DNA of 64,000 bases, taken from NCBI GenBank assembly GCA_944324285.1, contig CALUVR010000006.1:1-64000 (forward strand), written 5' to 3'. The DNA is from Candidatus Gastranaerophilales bacterium. GTDB lineage: Bacteria > Cyanobacteriota > Vampirovibrionia > Gastranaerophilales > Gastranaerophilaceae. The position numbers and the translations under genes are program-made. This document shows, piece by piece, positions 8,513-17,742 of this stretch. Below the pieces are notes generated by a model. The model had not been told where the DNA came from. It ran no database searches and was given only the letters and a program-made list of their open reading frames with translations. The first letter of the stretch is position 1. Each line of letters opens with the position of its first letter.

Positions 8513-9493
8513 CTACAATACACCTCTTGCCGTCAAATAAAACAAAACTAAAGCCAAAAATGACAGTAATGCTGACATAATGGCAAATACTACAACAATT
8601 TTTTTTTCGCTCCATCCGCAAAGTTCAAAATGGTGGTGTATAGGCGACATTTTAAAAACTCTTTTCCCTGTTGTTTTAAAGCTAATGACCTGAATAATAA
8701 CGGAAAGTGTTTCTATTACAAAAAGTCCGCCCAGGAAAATTAACAGGAATTCAGACTTGCTTACGACAGCCAGAGTGCCCAAAAGTCCGCCGATAGCAAG
8801 AGATCCTGTATCCCCCATAAATACCTGTGCCTTTGGCTTATTGTATTTAAGAAATCCGAATAAAGCACCGGCAACGGATGCTGAAATGAGTGCGACTTCA
8901 GGATGTCCGCTGAAAAGTGCAATCAAAGAAAGCGCCGCAAACGGAAACATTCCGGTGGACGCCGCAAGCCCGTCCAATCCGTCAGTTAAATTATACGCAT
9001 TAGATGCTCCGGTTATCACAAAAACCGCAAACACAGGGTAGAACCATTTTAAATCAAAAACATAAGAAAGAACTGAAAAAGTGGTTCCTTGTGAATATGT
9101 CATCATAACATAAATGGTCGGAAGAAGTGCAATTGCAATCTGGCGGAGGAGTTTTCCCCGTGCAGAAAGTCCGTCGTTTGCCCGCCCTTTTATCTTAAGA
9201 TAATCATCCTGAAACCCTGCAAATGTATAAAATATCAGAGTTATAAGAATAATAATGGCTTCTTTTGAAAATCTCTGAGCAAGAAATAGAGCGATAATTG
9301 ATGCGATTATAATTGCGAGTATGATAAATACTCCGCCCGTTGTCGGGGTTCCCTGTTTTTTTGCGTGAGCTTCCGGCGCGCAGTCTTTTACATATTGCCC
9401 TATCATTTTTTTCTTCAAAAAATCTATATACGGAACGCCGAATAACAAACATAAAATCATTGACAGCAAAAATGCCACCGCTAACATTATCAT
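8513..9493 (-). CDS. mraY: phospho-N-acetylmuramoyl-pentapeptide transferase
   Basis: 326 aa, about ten membrane helices. It shows NAYNLTDGLDGLA (catalytic and Mg-binding aspartates), MGDTGSLAIGG, and the HHHFE histidine motif near the C-terminus, all diagnostic for MraY. It attaches phospho-MurNAc-pentapeptide to undecaprenyl phosphate to form lipid I. The ATG is inside the murF stop (ATGA overlap, 9490-9493), and GGGAG lies 10 nt upstream within murF, so translation is coupled. Confidence 0.96.
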   Translation of the reverse strand: MIMLAVAFLLSMILCLLFGVPYIDFLKKKMIGQYVKDCAPEAHAKKQGTPTTGGVFIILAIIIASIIALFLAQRFSKEAIIILITLIFYTFAGFQDDYLKIKGRANDGLSARGKLLRQIAIALLPTIYVMMTYSQGTTFSVLSYVFDLKWFYPVFAVFVITGASNAYNLTDGLDGLAASTGMFPFAALSLIALFSGHPEVALISASVAGALFGFLKYNKPKAQVFMGDTGSLAIGGLLGTLAVVSKSEFLLIFLGGLFVIETLSVIIQVISFKTTGKRVFKMSPIHHHFELCGWSEKKIVVVFAIMSALLSFLALVLFYLTARGVL

Positions 9494-10827
9494 ACTTTCA
9501 CTTCTCCCTTAATATGTCCGATAATCTCTTCAAACTTCATACTTCTTGAAGCCTTTAAGAATATTGTATTCCCTGCATTTATATTCGCAAGTATAAAATC
9601 GGAAACTTCTCTGTTATTTTCAAAATTCTTTACATAAAAACCTTTTGCGGAAAGCTCTTCGCCGATTTTTGCAGCAAGGTGCCCTACTGTAAGATATTTA
9701 ACTCCTTTCGGAGAAACCTCTGCTAAATATTTTCCGACCCCTCTATGGAGTTCTTCTTCCATATCACCGAGTTCACCCATATTACCGAGGACTACGACAG
9801 GGTTTTCGTAAAGTTTTACAAATGTTGAGACAGCCGCTTTCATTGAATCAGGATTTGCGTTGTAGCTGTCGTTTATGATTTTATAACCGTTTACCTCTTC
9901 AATTTCCCAGCGCTTTTCAATAGGCTTGTAAGCAGCAAGCCCGAGTCTTATCTCATCATAAGACATATTCAATTTAATCCCGAGATTAATTGCAGACAGG
10001 GAATTTTCTATATTGTAATCCCCTTCTACATTAAGTTCATATTCTCTTTCTTTATAAATGAATTTTGAATAAGAAGGGTGTCTTTTTAAAACTTCAACAT
10101 CTGCCAGTGAATAATAAATTTTTTCACCTTTGAAATCTGCGAACTTTTTAATCCTTTCGTTATCCTGCGCAATAAAAGTTCCGTTTTCTTTCAAATGGTT
10201 AACTATTTCGCATTTAGCTTTTGCAATATTATCAAGGCTTCCGAGGCGTCCGATATGGGCAGAACCTGCGTTTGTGATAATTGCGAAATCCGGCTCGGCA
10301 TATTTTGATAAAAGTTCAATTTCGCCGAATCCGCGCATTCCCATTTCTATAATCAAAACCTCGCAATCCTCAGGCATTGAAAGAACTGTCTGGCAGAAAC
10401 CGATTTCGTTATTGTGGTTTGAAAAAGTTTTATGGACTTTAAATTTTTCGTTCAATACAGAGGCAACGATTTCTTTGGTTGTGGTTTTTCCGGAACTTCC
10501 CGTAATCGCAACCACTTTAGGATTAATCTTATCCTTATAAAAATTAGCAAGCTTTAAATACGCTTCGAGTGCATCTTTCACTTTCAAGACAATTTTTGCA
10601 TTATCAGGATACTCATTTTTTGTCACAAAACATCCGGCTGCACCTGCATCTATAGCATTTCGAACAAACATTTCCCCGTCAAAACTTGCACCTTTTAAAG
10701 GAAGATAAAGTTCCCCCTCTTTTATGGTTCTCGTATCAGTCGATAGCGCAAAATCGCCACTTTCGCAATTATTTTTAATTAATTCAGCTCCTGTTGCCTT
10801 TAAAATCTCATCCAATTTAAACATCAT
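9490..10827 (-). CDS. murF: UDP-MurNAc-tripeptide--D-alanyl-D-alanine ligase
   Basis: 445 aa. ITGSSGKTTTKE is the Mur-ligase ATP loop; FKTFSNHNNE-like residues, EMGMRGFGEI and INDSYNANPDSMKAA are MurF motifs. It adds D-Ala-D-Ala to the UDP-MurNAc-tripeptide. It is the first gene of the mur operon on the minus strand. The frame runs up to a TTG at 10845, but ATG 10827 (followed by a second ATG) is preferred. No Shine-Dalgarno is visible; TATGAT at 10834-10839 ends six bases before this ATG, which implies a leaderless operon start. Confidence 0.93.
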   Translation of the reverse strand: MMFKLDEILKATGAELIKNNCESGDFALSTDTRTIKEGELYLPLKGASFDGEMFVRNAIDAGAAGCFVTKNEYPDNAKIVLKVKDALEAYLKLANFYKDKINPKVVAITGSSGKTTTKEIVASVLNEKFKVHKTFSNHNNEIGFCQTVLSMPEDCEVLIIEMGMRGFGEIELLSKYAEPDFAIITNAGSAHIGRLGSLDNIAKAKCEIVNHLKENGTFIAQDNERIKKFADFKGEKIYYSLADVEVLKRHPSYSKFIYKEREYELNVEGDYNIENSLSAINLGIKLNMSYDEIRLGLAAYKPIEKRWEIEEVNGYKIINDSYNANPDSMKAAVSTFVKLYENPVVVLGNMGELGDMEEELHRGVGKYLAEVSPKGVKYLTVGHLAAKIGEELSAKGFYVKNFENNREVSDFILANINAGNTIFLKASRSMKFEEIIGHIKGEVKV

Positions 10828-10886
10828 ATAATAATCATACTTCAAAAAATTATGATGAGTAAAAAGTTAATAAATATTAATACTAC

Positions 10887-10915
10887 TTGACATTCAGGCT
10901 TTAGCAAAAGATAAT
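10887..10915 (+). promoter_or_regulatory. sigma70-type promoter of rplU
   Basis: TTGACA at 10887-10892, 17-bp spacer, GATAAT at 10910-10915. The predicted start near 10922 gives a leader of about 105 nt containing two GC-rich hairpins before rplU. Confidence 0.75.
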
Positions 10916-10951
10916 ATTTGTACGTATTACTATGGGTAAATCGTTTATAAA

Positions 10952-10983
10952 GCCGGCGCACCGGCAGGGAGGATATGGCTCCC
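10952..10983 (+). ncRNA. structured 5' leader of rplU (L21 leader candidate)
   Basis: Two tight GC-rich hairpins in an AT-rich region: GCCGG-CGCA-CCGGC at 10952-10965, and GGGAG (10967-10971) paired with CTCCC (10979-10983) around a 7-nt loop. A further C/G-rich single strand follows until the Shine-Dalgarno AAGGA at about 11016. The position directly before rplU fits an autoregulatory ribosomal-protein leader. I cannot say whether it matches the described L21 leader family. Confidence 0.5.
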
Positions 10984-11027
10984 GACCGCGCAGCCGCTAC
11001 GAGACCCGCAATTGAAAGGAAAAAATA

Positions 11028-11384
11028 ATGTACGCAATTGTTGAAACAGGCGGTAAACAATACCCCGTTGAAGAAGGTCGTTACATCGACGTTGAATTAT
11101 TAGATGCCGAAAAAGACAGCAAAATCGTTTTCGACAAAATCGTTATGATTGTAAACGGTAAAAAATCTAAAGTAGGACTGCCTTATGTTGAAGGCGCTTC
11201 TGCTGAAGGTACTGTTTTGGCTCACGACAAAGCAAAGAAAATTATCGTTTTCAAACAAAGACCTAAAAAAGGTTACAGAAAAAAACAAGGTCACAGACAA
11301 GGCTTTACAAGAGTAATGATTAACAAAATCAGAACATCTGCTCAGAAAAAAGCCGCTGAAACTGCAGAAAACGCTGAAGCGTAA
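11028..11384 (+). CDS. rplU: 50S ribosomal protein L21
   Basis: 118 aa. [12 protein letters not shown] is the classic L21 start, and the C-terminal [18 protein letters not shown] basic segment binds 23S rRNA. A 15-residue Ala/Glu-rich tail follows the conserved core. AAGGA lies 8 nt before the ATG. It is followed, without the ysxB/prp protease gene found in many Firmicutes, by a structured 153-nt gap and rpmA. Confidence 0.98.
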   Translation: MYAIVETGGKQYPVEEGRYIDVELLDAEKDSKIVFDKIVMIVNGKKSKVGLPYVEGASAEGTVLAHDKAKKIIVFKQRPKKGYRKKQGHRQGFTRVMINKIRTSAQKKAAETAENAEA

Positions 11385-11390
11385 AAATCC

Positions 11391-11501
11391 ACCCGGCGGA
11401 ACCGCGGGGTAAAAAGATTTTCAGGCAGGCTGAAGTGCAGGTCTTGAAAGTCAAAAATGAGGGAAACCTCAATTTATAAAAATTCTGAAACTAATTCAGA
11501 A
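11391..11501 (+). ncRNA. structured rplU-rpmA intergenic RNA
   Basis: Between the rplU stop and rpmA lie at least three hairpins. One is ACCC..GGGT at 11391-11410 with an inner GCG/CGC stem. The second, TGAGG-GAAA-CCTCA at 11458-11471, has a GNRA tetraloop. The third is TTCTGAA/TTCAGAA at 11483-11501. No reading frame fits. It could be a ribosomal-protein leader for L27 or an mRNA processing site; the structure is seen, the function is inferred. Confidence 0.45.
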
Positions 11502-11537
11502 TAACAGAATAAGCAAATAACAATAGGAGATAAAACA

Positions 11538-11792
11538 ATGGCACATAAGAAAGGTATGGGATCCACCCGTAACGGTCGTGACTCCGAAGCGAAGCGTTTA
11601 GGCGTTAAGAAATTCGGCGGCGAAATCGTTAAAGCCGGCAATATCTTAGTTCGTCAGCGCGGAACTAAAGTTCACCCTGGCAACAACGTCGGTATCGGTT
11701 CTGATGACACTTTATTCGCTCTTATTGACGGTAAAGTTCAGTTTGAATCACACAGACGCGACAGAAAACAGGTAAGCGTTTACGCGGTGTAA
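11538..11792 (+). CDS. rpmA: 50S ribosomal protein L27
   Basis: 84 aa, complete. It begins [16 protein letters not shown], the mature L27 N-terminus that reaches the peptidyl-transferase centre; there is no cleavable Firmicutes-type extension, consistent with the missing prp protease. [19 protein letters not shown] is the conserved core. A strong AGGAGA lies upstream, and a rho-independent terminator follows 18 bp after the stop. Confidence 0.98.
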   Translation: MAHKKGMGSTRNGRDSEAKRLGVKKFGGEIVKAGNILVRQRGTKVHPGNNVGIGSDDTLFALIDGKVQFESHRRDRKQVSVYAV

Positions 11793-11810
11793 GTTTCCGG
11801 AAAGATTAAT

Positions 11811-11842
11811 AAAAACTCTCTCTTTTTAAGAGGGAGTTTTTA
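11811..11842 (+). terminator. terminator after rpmA
   Basis: AAAAACTCTCTC paired with GAGGGAGTTTTT around a short T/A loop, followed by more T residues. It ends the rplU-rpmA unit. Confidence 0.88.
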
Positions 11843-11908
11843 TTTTTAATAATATAAAATTTTTATTCAGATTATAAAAATAATTTTATTTAGTGTTAAG
11901 ATTACAAT

Positions 11909-12853
11909 ATGAAAGATATTAAAAAAGTAATAGTATGCGGGCTTGGTGCAATCGGTACAATTTATGCGGATAAATTCCAAAAATTTGACTCTGAAAATTT
12001 CAGAGTGCTCGTCGATGAAAAAAGAAAAGAAAATTATTTAAAAAATCCGGTTTATTATAATGGCGCAAAACTCGATTTTAGTTATCTTTTGCCGGAGGAT
12101 ATTTACTTTAAAGCCGATTTGATTATTATAGCAACAAAATTTTCAGGTCTGGATGAGGCAATAAGAAATATTAAAAATTTTGTGAAAGAAGATACTGTTA
12201 TTCTCTCCCTCCTCAATGGGGTTACAAGTGAAGATGTTATTGCGGCAGCTTACGGCAAAGATAAAATCCTCTATTCTTATTTTATCGGTCATAGTTCCGT
12301 TAGAACTGGAAATTCCATCACTCATGATGGTGTGAATACTATTGTTTTTGGAGCAGAAAATAACCTTAATGAAAACGTGTTAAGGGTTAAGAGTTTCTTT
12401 GATAAAGCAGGTGTTCACTACTCAATACCTGATGATATAAAGCGTTCTATGTGGTTAAAATTCATGTTGAATGTTTCTGCCAATCAGCCGACCGCAATTT
12501 TAAGGATGACGTTTGGAGAAATGCTTAGAAATAAACAGTTTATGAGTTTTGCAGTGAAAATTATGGAGGAAGTCAGAGATATTGCAAAAGCGGAAGGTAT
12601 CAGAAATACTGATACAATGATAGAAGAAACCATCGCGCATCTTAAGAAAATGGTTCCGTGGGGTAAAACTTCTATGCTGCAGGATGTGGAGGCTGGACGA
12701 AAAACAGAGGTAGATATGTTTGCCGGAACAGTTATTGATTTCGGGAAAAAACACCATATACCAACACCGTATAATTCTGTTTTGAGAAACATGATTAAAA
12801 TTATAGAAGAAGATCAAACAATAAAAGAACTAGAGAAAATTCCAACTGCATGA
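11909..12853 (+). CDS. panE: 2-dehydropantoate 2-reductase family protein
   Basis: 314 aa. The N-terminal Rossmann loop GLGAIG at residues 11-16 binds NADPH; IIIATKF and LLNGVTSEDVI follow, then the helical C-terminal domain with WLKFMLNVSANQPTAI, whose Lys and Asn match the catalytic region of ketopantoate reductases. It would reduce ketopantoate to pantoate for CoA synthesis, but the ApbA/PanE family also includes other 2-oxoacid reductases, so the substrate is not certain. No Shine-Dalgarno is seen; TAAGAT ends 6 nt before the ATG, suggesting a leaderless message. Confidence 0.78.
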   Translation: MKDIKKVIVCGLGAIGTIYADKFQKFDSENFRVLVDEKRKENYLKNPVYYNGAKLDFSYLLPEDIYFKADLIIIATKFSGLDEAIRNIKNFVKEDTVILSLLNGVTSEDVIAAAYGKDKILYSYFIGHSSVRTGNSITHDGVNTIVFGAENNLNENVLRVKSFFDKAGVHYSIPDDIKRSMWLKFMLNVSANQPTAILRMTFGEMLRNKQFMSFAVKIMEEVRDIAKAEGIRNTDTMIEETIAHLKKMVPWGKTSMLQDVEAGRKTEVDMFAGTVIDFGKKHHIPTPYNSVLRNMIKIIEEDQTIKELEKIPTA

Positions 12854-12950
12854 TTTCTCAAGAATGCACCTAAGAAAAAATAAATATATAAAAATAGGCT
12901 GGTGCTATTTGTGCATGAGTCTATTTTATTATGTCAATAAAAAATTATAA

Positions 12951-13027
12951 TTCACAAATAAATCATGTTTGAGGTATAATAATAAACGAAACTAGAAGTG
13001 TATAACTTAAAACGCACTGGATGTGCG
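12951..13027 (+). promoter_or_regulatory. pnp promoter and 5'-UTR hairpin
   Basis: TTCACA (12951-12956), 18-bp spacer, TATAAT (12975-12980). The leader then contains hairpin CGCAC-TGGAT-GTGCG at 13013-13027, about 20 nt before the pnp start. pnp leaders in other bacteria are targets of autoregulation; that this hairpin serves the same purpose is inference. Confidence 0.6.
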
Positions 13028-13046
13028 AGAAAGATGAAAGGTAATT

Positions 13047-15188
13047 ATGGTACCGGAAACAAAAAAATTTGAAATTGAAATCGGCGGCAAAAATGTTACC
13101 GTTGAAACCGGGAAGTATGCCCAGTCCACTAATGGTTCAGTTACAGTAAGATGCGGAGACACAATGCTTTTTGTTCACTGTGTTGTATCAAAAGAACCAA
13201 GAGTCGGGATTGATTTCTTCCCTTTACTTATTGATTACGAAGAAAGAATGTCCTCTATCGGGCGCATCCCTGGCGGATACAACCGTTCAGAAGGGAAAGC
13301 AAGCGACAAGGCTATTCTTATTTCAAGATTAATAGATAGACCAATCAGACCTTTATTCCCTAAAGGTTACAGAAATGATATACAAATTGTTGCGCAATTG
13401 TTCAGCTATGACCAGCAGAACCAGCCTGATACACTTGCAATGCTCGGCGCTTCTTGTGCTTTGATGCTTTCAGGTGCACCTTTTGAAGGTCCTATCGGAG
13501 CTGTCAGAGTTTCCCGTGACGAAAACGGAAATATGATTGCTAACCCGACCCATCAGCAGGCTGACAAATCAGACCTTGATATCGTTGTTGCAGGTACTCA
13601 CGATTCTGTAATTATGGTTGAAGCAGGCTGCAAATTCGTAACAGAAGACGATATTATGAACGCTGTTGAATTCGCTCAGGTTGAAATCAGAAAACAGTGC
13701 GAAGCTCAGCTTGAATTCGCAAAAGCATGCGGAGTTGAAAGAGAAGAATTCGTTAATCCTTACGATACTACAGAAATTAAAAATATCATTAACGAAACTG
13801 CTCACGATATGATTTTTGACGCATACCACAACTTCGACAGAACCTATAGACAAAACAAACTTGATGAAGCTAAAACTCTTGTAAAAGAAAAAATTGAAGC
13901 TTTGCCAGAAGATCACGCAATCAGAAAAATGATTGAAGAAACAGGCGTAGATTTTGTTGCAGAAGAATTCAAAGCAGCTGAAAAGAAAATTATGCGCGCA
14001 ATGATTCTTGAAGAAGGCGTCCGTGCTGACGGAAGAAAACCGACCGAAGTTCGTCCTATCTGGTGTGAAGTCGGTGTTATCCCGCGTGCTCACGGTTCTG
14101 CAGTATTTACAAGAGGTCAAACTCAGGTTCTTTCAGTTGCAACCCTTGCAGGTCCTGGGATGAAGCAGGAACTCGACGGCGTTGACCCTCAGACTGAAAA
14201 AACTTATATGCATAAATACATCTTCCCGGGCTTCTCAGTTGGTGAAGTAAAAGCCTTAAGAGGTCCGGGCAGGCGTGAAGTAGGTCATGGTGCACTTGCA
14301 GAACGAGCTAATGTTCCGGCACTTCCTTCTCAGGAAGAATTCGGCTACACAATCCGCGTTACATCTGACGTTTTGGAATCCAACGGTTCAACATCAATGG
14401 CATCAACCTGCGGATCTTCTATGGCTCTGATGAATGCCGGCGTTCCAGTAAAATGCATGATCGGCGGCGTTGCAATGGGTATGATTAAAGAAGAAGGTCA
14501 CGAACCTGTTGTATTAACAGATATTCAAGGTATTGAGGACTTCCTCGGCGATATGGACTTCAAAGTTACAGGTAATGACACGGGAATTACAGCACTTCAA
14601 ATGGATATGAAGGCTAAAGGTATTCCTAATGAAACTTTGAGAAAAGCTTTGCAGCAGGCAAAAGAAGGCAGACTGCACATCTTAGGCGAAATGAGAAAAG
14701 CGATTTCCGCTCCAGCAGATCACCTTTCACCTTATGCACCGAGCATTACAACTATGACAATTCCTGTTGAAGATATCGGAACAGTCATCGGACCTGGCGG
14801 AAAACAGATAAGAGCGATTATCGACGCATCAGGTGCTGAAATTGATATCCAAGACAGCGGTGTTGTTACAATCACTTCTAACGATCAGGAAGGTGCTGAA
14901 ATCGCTAAAAAAATGATTAAAGACCTGACATTCAAAGCTGAACCGGGAATGGTTCTCAAAGGCAGAGTTGTAAGAATTATCCCTATCGGCGCGTTTGTAG
15001 AACTCGCACCGGGTAAAGACGGTATGGTTCACATCTCTCAGGTTTGTCAGGAAAGAATCGAAACAATCGAGCCGCACCTGCAAATCGGTCAGGAAGTTAT
15101 TGTTAAAGTTATCAAAATTGATGACAAAGGCAGAGTTAACCTTACAATTAAAGGGGTTAGCGAAGAAGAAAAAGCTAACTGCCAGTAA
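13047..15188 (+). CDS. pnp: polyribonucleotide nucleotidyltransferase (PNPase)
   Basis: 713 aa, normal length. Two RNase PH-like domains (first with RIPGGYNRSEGKASDKA and RLIDRPIRPLFP; second with GRREVGHGALAERA and SNGSTSMAS) flank an alpha-helical linker. A KH domain (VIGPGGKQIR, ~560-620) and an S1 domain (GAFVELAPGKDGMVHISQ, ~640-700) follow. It degrades RNA 3' to 5' by phosphorolysis. GAAAGG precedes the ATG. A 15-bp-stem terminator follows. Confidence 0.98.
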   Translation: MVPETKKFEIEIGGKNVTVETGKYAQSTNGSVTVRCGDTMLFVHCVVSKEPRVGIDFFPLLIDYEERMSSIGRIPGGYNRSEGKASDKAILISRLIDRPIRPLFPKGYRNDIQIVAQLFSYDQQNQPDTLAMLGASCALMLSGAPFEGPIGAVRVSRDENGNMIANPTHQQADKSDLDIVVAGTHDSVIMVEAGCKFVTEDDIMNAVEFAQVEIRKQCEAQLEFAKACGVEREEFVNPYDTTEIKNIINETAHDMIFDAYHNFDRTYRQNKLDEAKTLVKEKIEALPEDHAIRKMIEETGVDFVAEEFKAAEKKIMRAMILEEGVRADGRKPTEVRPIWCEVGVIPRAHGSAVFTRGQTQVLSVATLAGPGMKQELDGVDPQTEKTYMHKYIFPGFSVGEVKALRGPGRREVGHGALAERANVPALPSQEEFGYTIRVTSDVLESNGSTSMASTCGSSMALMNAGVPVKCMIGGVAMGMIKEEGHEPVVLTDIQGIEDFLGDMDFKVTGNDTGITALQMDMKAKGIPNETLRKALQQAKEGRLHILGEMRKAISAPADHLSPYAPSITTMTIPVEDIGTVIGPGGKQIRAIIDASGAEIDIQDSGVVTITSNDQEGAEIAKKMIKDLTFKAEPGMVLKGRVVRIIPIGAFVELAPGKDGMVHISQVCQERIETIEPHLQIGQEVIVKVIKIDDKGRVNLTIKGVSEEEKANCQ

Positions 15189-15206
15189 AGGAATAACCTA
15201 ATATTT

Positions 15207-15277
15207 AAAGTCGGATTTTTCAAAATTACCAGCTCTAATTCAGCGAGGAACAAAACAGAAAAATCCGACTTTTTTTA
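15207..15277. terminator. long-loop terminator shared by pnp and convergent gene
   Basis: A perfect 15-bp stem: AAAGTCGGATTTTTC at 15207-15221 pairs with its complement at 15258-15272, and a run of T follows on the plus strand. The loop is about 36 nt. The A-run at the left also gives a T-run on the minus strand, so it can serve the convergent gene ending at 15275. Confidence 0.8.
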
Positions 15278-17608
15278 TTTTCTATTAATGAACTCTTTTG
15301 GAGGAAGCGCCGTTTTCATATTATTTAGCGAAAGTTCATGCCTAAAATAGTTATACAAATCTGTATCGTGAACTCTCACATACTCGAGAGTTTCGTCTGT
15401 AGCTGCGGCATAGACAAGAAGTTCCCCCGGTCTGTCGTAAGCATAATTACACAGTAATTGTTCCATCTTGGCTGTTTTTAAGGCTTCCGGCATTGATTTA
15501 TCAAGCAAAAATCTTGCAGAGCCGCCGTATTCTCGTAAATAGTTACTGATATTATTTTTAATATCATTCTTTGCTTTTGCCATATCTTTATCTTTTATTA
15601 AAAGACTAACAGCTCCGAACACTGTATCAAAACCTTTAAAGGTTTCTTCCTTGCGTTTTATAATGGATTTATCCTGATTATAATTTCTGAGTAAATCCAT
15701 AATAGTAATTGTTGCTTTTCTCACTTCCGATTCTGATAACGGGCGTTTATAATAATTATATTTATCTGTTGTAGTTTTAATCTGTTTTTTTAAATATTCC
15801 TGAGATTGAGGGGATAGAGCTTTCGCTAGAACAGGGAATTCAAATATGCCGAGTCTGAAAAGTTCAGGTGTTATTTCATCTTCATTAATATCAATAAAGA
15901 TATCCGTAATTGCCTGCTGAGCAGCTCTTGTTTCAACCGGATATTTATCCGTGAATTTTTGATAAATTTCCAGCATAAGCTCTTCGGCTTCATCTTGAGG
16001 CATTAGTCTTTCATCATCTAAAAGCTCAATACCTTTTTCTTTTAAAAGTGTTGTTAGAATGTAGGCATCTGTTACGTCAGGGGATTTTTGTACAAAATTT
16101 TCGAAATTTTTGACAAATGCGCCCGGGATAAATGCCATATCAGCTTCAATTTGCTCATTTAATGCTTCCTGCAGATTAGAAACAATTGAAACATTATTCC
16201 CGTCTTTGTCAATAAAATTATAACTTTCGACATCGTATTCTTTTTTCAAATCTTCAAAAAGTTTCTGATATTTTGCAATATCGCCGTCCTCTTCGTCAAT
16301 ATCTTCTGTCATAGCAGTTAAGACCGGTGTTGCGTCGGATTTTTCAGGCTCGAATATTCCGAGGGCTTCTTCATATTCTTTCTGCAATTCATCATGCAGA
16401 CGTTGTTTTTCAAGTCTTGCCGGCTTAATTGAGGCTGCGTAAGTCAATAAATCCTGAAATTCTTCGTTATTGCCATCTGCGCCATAAGCTTCAAAGAATA
16501 ATTTTATTGTATCTTTTATCGCCATAGACTGAAGTGCTCTGAAATGAGGATGCTCACGCCAGTATTTTTGCATACGCTCTCTATTGCTTTGAGACATATT
16601 TTCAGGGTTCTGGAAGAAATCTCTCATTTCGTCAGACGCATTAATTTTTTCAAGCGCAACACTCATAATAGGACTGAAATATTTTTCAACAAAGGTTGCA
16701 TTTTCTGAATTTCTGCCGCCTCTTTTCCTGATTTTGGCAAGCGCTGTTTCAGGCTTTTTATCAAGAACCGCATCCGACAACTGTTTTATTTCAAAATCAG
16801 TCGGCTTAAATTTTCTTTTCCGTTCCGCATCAAGTGCATCCCGTCTTATATCTTCAAGCGACCGTTCTTTCCTTGCACGCGGCGGCTGGACACTATTATC
16901 ATCAGACAATTTACGTGGTTTATATTCATAAGGAAAGTCGTCACGCGTTACGACAAAAGAATTCCAGAACGCAAGGTTCGGGAATTTTATCCCGTAGGCT
17001 GCTGTTGTTGAGTAATCTATATTTTTGTCTATTAACCCTTTGTATTCTTCGCTTAAATCGTTTTGGAAATCTTTATTAATTTCAGAAATCTGCTTTCCTT
17101 CAAGATAAATCTTTTTCAAAAGATAAAGTCCAAGGTCAGATTTCCCGTCTTTAAAGAGTGGAGTTTCTTTAAAATCTTCCTCTAAAGTCTGGATTTGGGA
17201 GATTATGGATGTTCTTGCCTTATTTGGATTATTTTTCAAATTTGCAAAAAGAGGTTCTTCCGGAAACAGAATTTTCACATCTTCAAGATTATCTGCCATA
17301 TTAATATCTTTGAAAACCGTTTTCCACATCTGAATAGGCGGCATATTCTGCCTGTCCTCGTAATCAGCGTTCAAATATGCCTTCATTGTATCAGGCATTC
17401 CTTTTCTGTTAAATGGCGTCGAATAAAAATTAGCAGGAGTCCTGAAAAGGCGACCGCTGCCGTCAGAACCTGTAAAATTTATATTAAAATCCTTGTACGC
17501 AAACGTCTGAAGGGCTTCTGATTTATGCTCTTCAGGGACAGCATTGTTCTTTTTATTTTGGTATAATTTGTAATCAGGGGTAAATAGAGTTACTTTTTGA
17601 ATTTGCAT
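15275..17608 (-). CDS. large protein of unknown function with N-terminal NFTG motif
   Basis: 777 aa, not recognised. There is no signal peptide or membrane segment. The first ~50 residues are low-complexity and polar, ending in INFTGSDGSG (FTG at 45-47); the 474-aa papain-like protein at 37179 has SFTAN in the same place. The body is mostly alpha-helical and strongly charged, with a KPRK/RARKERS basic stretch at ~230-250 and an acidic EDIDEEDGD segment near 420. It is probably cytoplasmic or exported by an unknown route. AAGGA is present before the ATG. It is transcribed alone and convergent with pnp. Confidence 0.6.
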   Translation of the reverse strand: MQIQKVTLFTPDYKLYQNKKNNAVPEEHKSEALQTFAYKDFNINFTGSDGSGRLFRTPANFYSTPFNRKGMPDTMKAYLNADYEDRQNMPPIQMWKTVFKDINMADNLEDVKILFPEEPLFANLKNNPNKARTSIISQIQTLEEDFKETPLFKDGKSDLGLYLLKKIYLEGKQISEINKDFQNDLSEEYKGLIDKNIDYSTTAAYGIKFPNLAFWNSFVVTRDDFPYEYKPRKLSDDNSVQPPRARKERSLEDIRRDALDAERKRKFKPTDFEIKQLSDAVLDKKPETALAKIRKRGGRNSENATFVEKYFSPIMSVALEKINASDEMRDFFQNPENMSQSNRERMQKYWREHPHFRALQSMAIKDTIKLFFEAYGADGNNEEFQDLLTYAASIKPARLEKQRLHDELQKEYEEALGIFEPEKSDATPVLTAMTEDIDEEDGDIAKYQKLFEDLKKEYDVESYNFIDKDGNNVSIVSNLQEALNEQIEADMAFIPGAFVKNFENFVQKSPDVTDAYILTTLLKEKGIELLDDERLMPQDEAEELMLEIYQKFTDKYPVETRAAQQAITDIFIDINEDEITPELFRLGIFEFPVLAKALSPQSQEYLKKQIKTTTDKYNYYKRPLSESEVRKATITIMDLLRNYNQDKSIIKRKEETFKGFDTVFGAVSLLIKDKDMAKAKNDIKNNISNYLREYGGSARFLLDKSMPEALKTAKMEQLLCNYAYDRPGELLVYAAATDETLEYVRVHDTDLYNYFRHELSLNNMKTALPPKEFINRK

Positions 17609-17742
17609 TGTATATTCCTTATGTAGTGTTCATTTATTCTAAATCAAACAAGAAAAATTTTTGCCTTAAATTTAAGATAATTTAACATTGAAATATTTTA
17701 TGTTAAAATTTAGTCAGAGAATAGTTTTAAGGAGAGAAAACC

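Noticed and set aside
12854-12950. AAATAG/CTATTT hairpin after the panE-like gene as terminator
   Set aside because: No T-run follows on either strand; left uncalled.
13569-14120. Long antisense open frame opposite pnp (183 codons)
   Set aside because: Cys/Phe/Ser/Asn-rich translation typical of the reverse of a well-used coding frame; no ribosome site, and pnp is certain.
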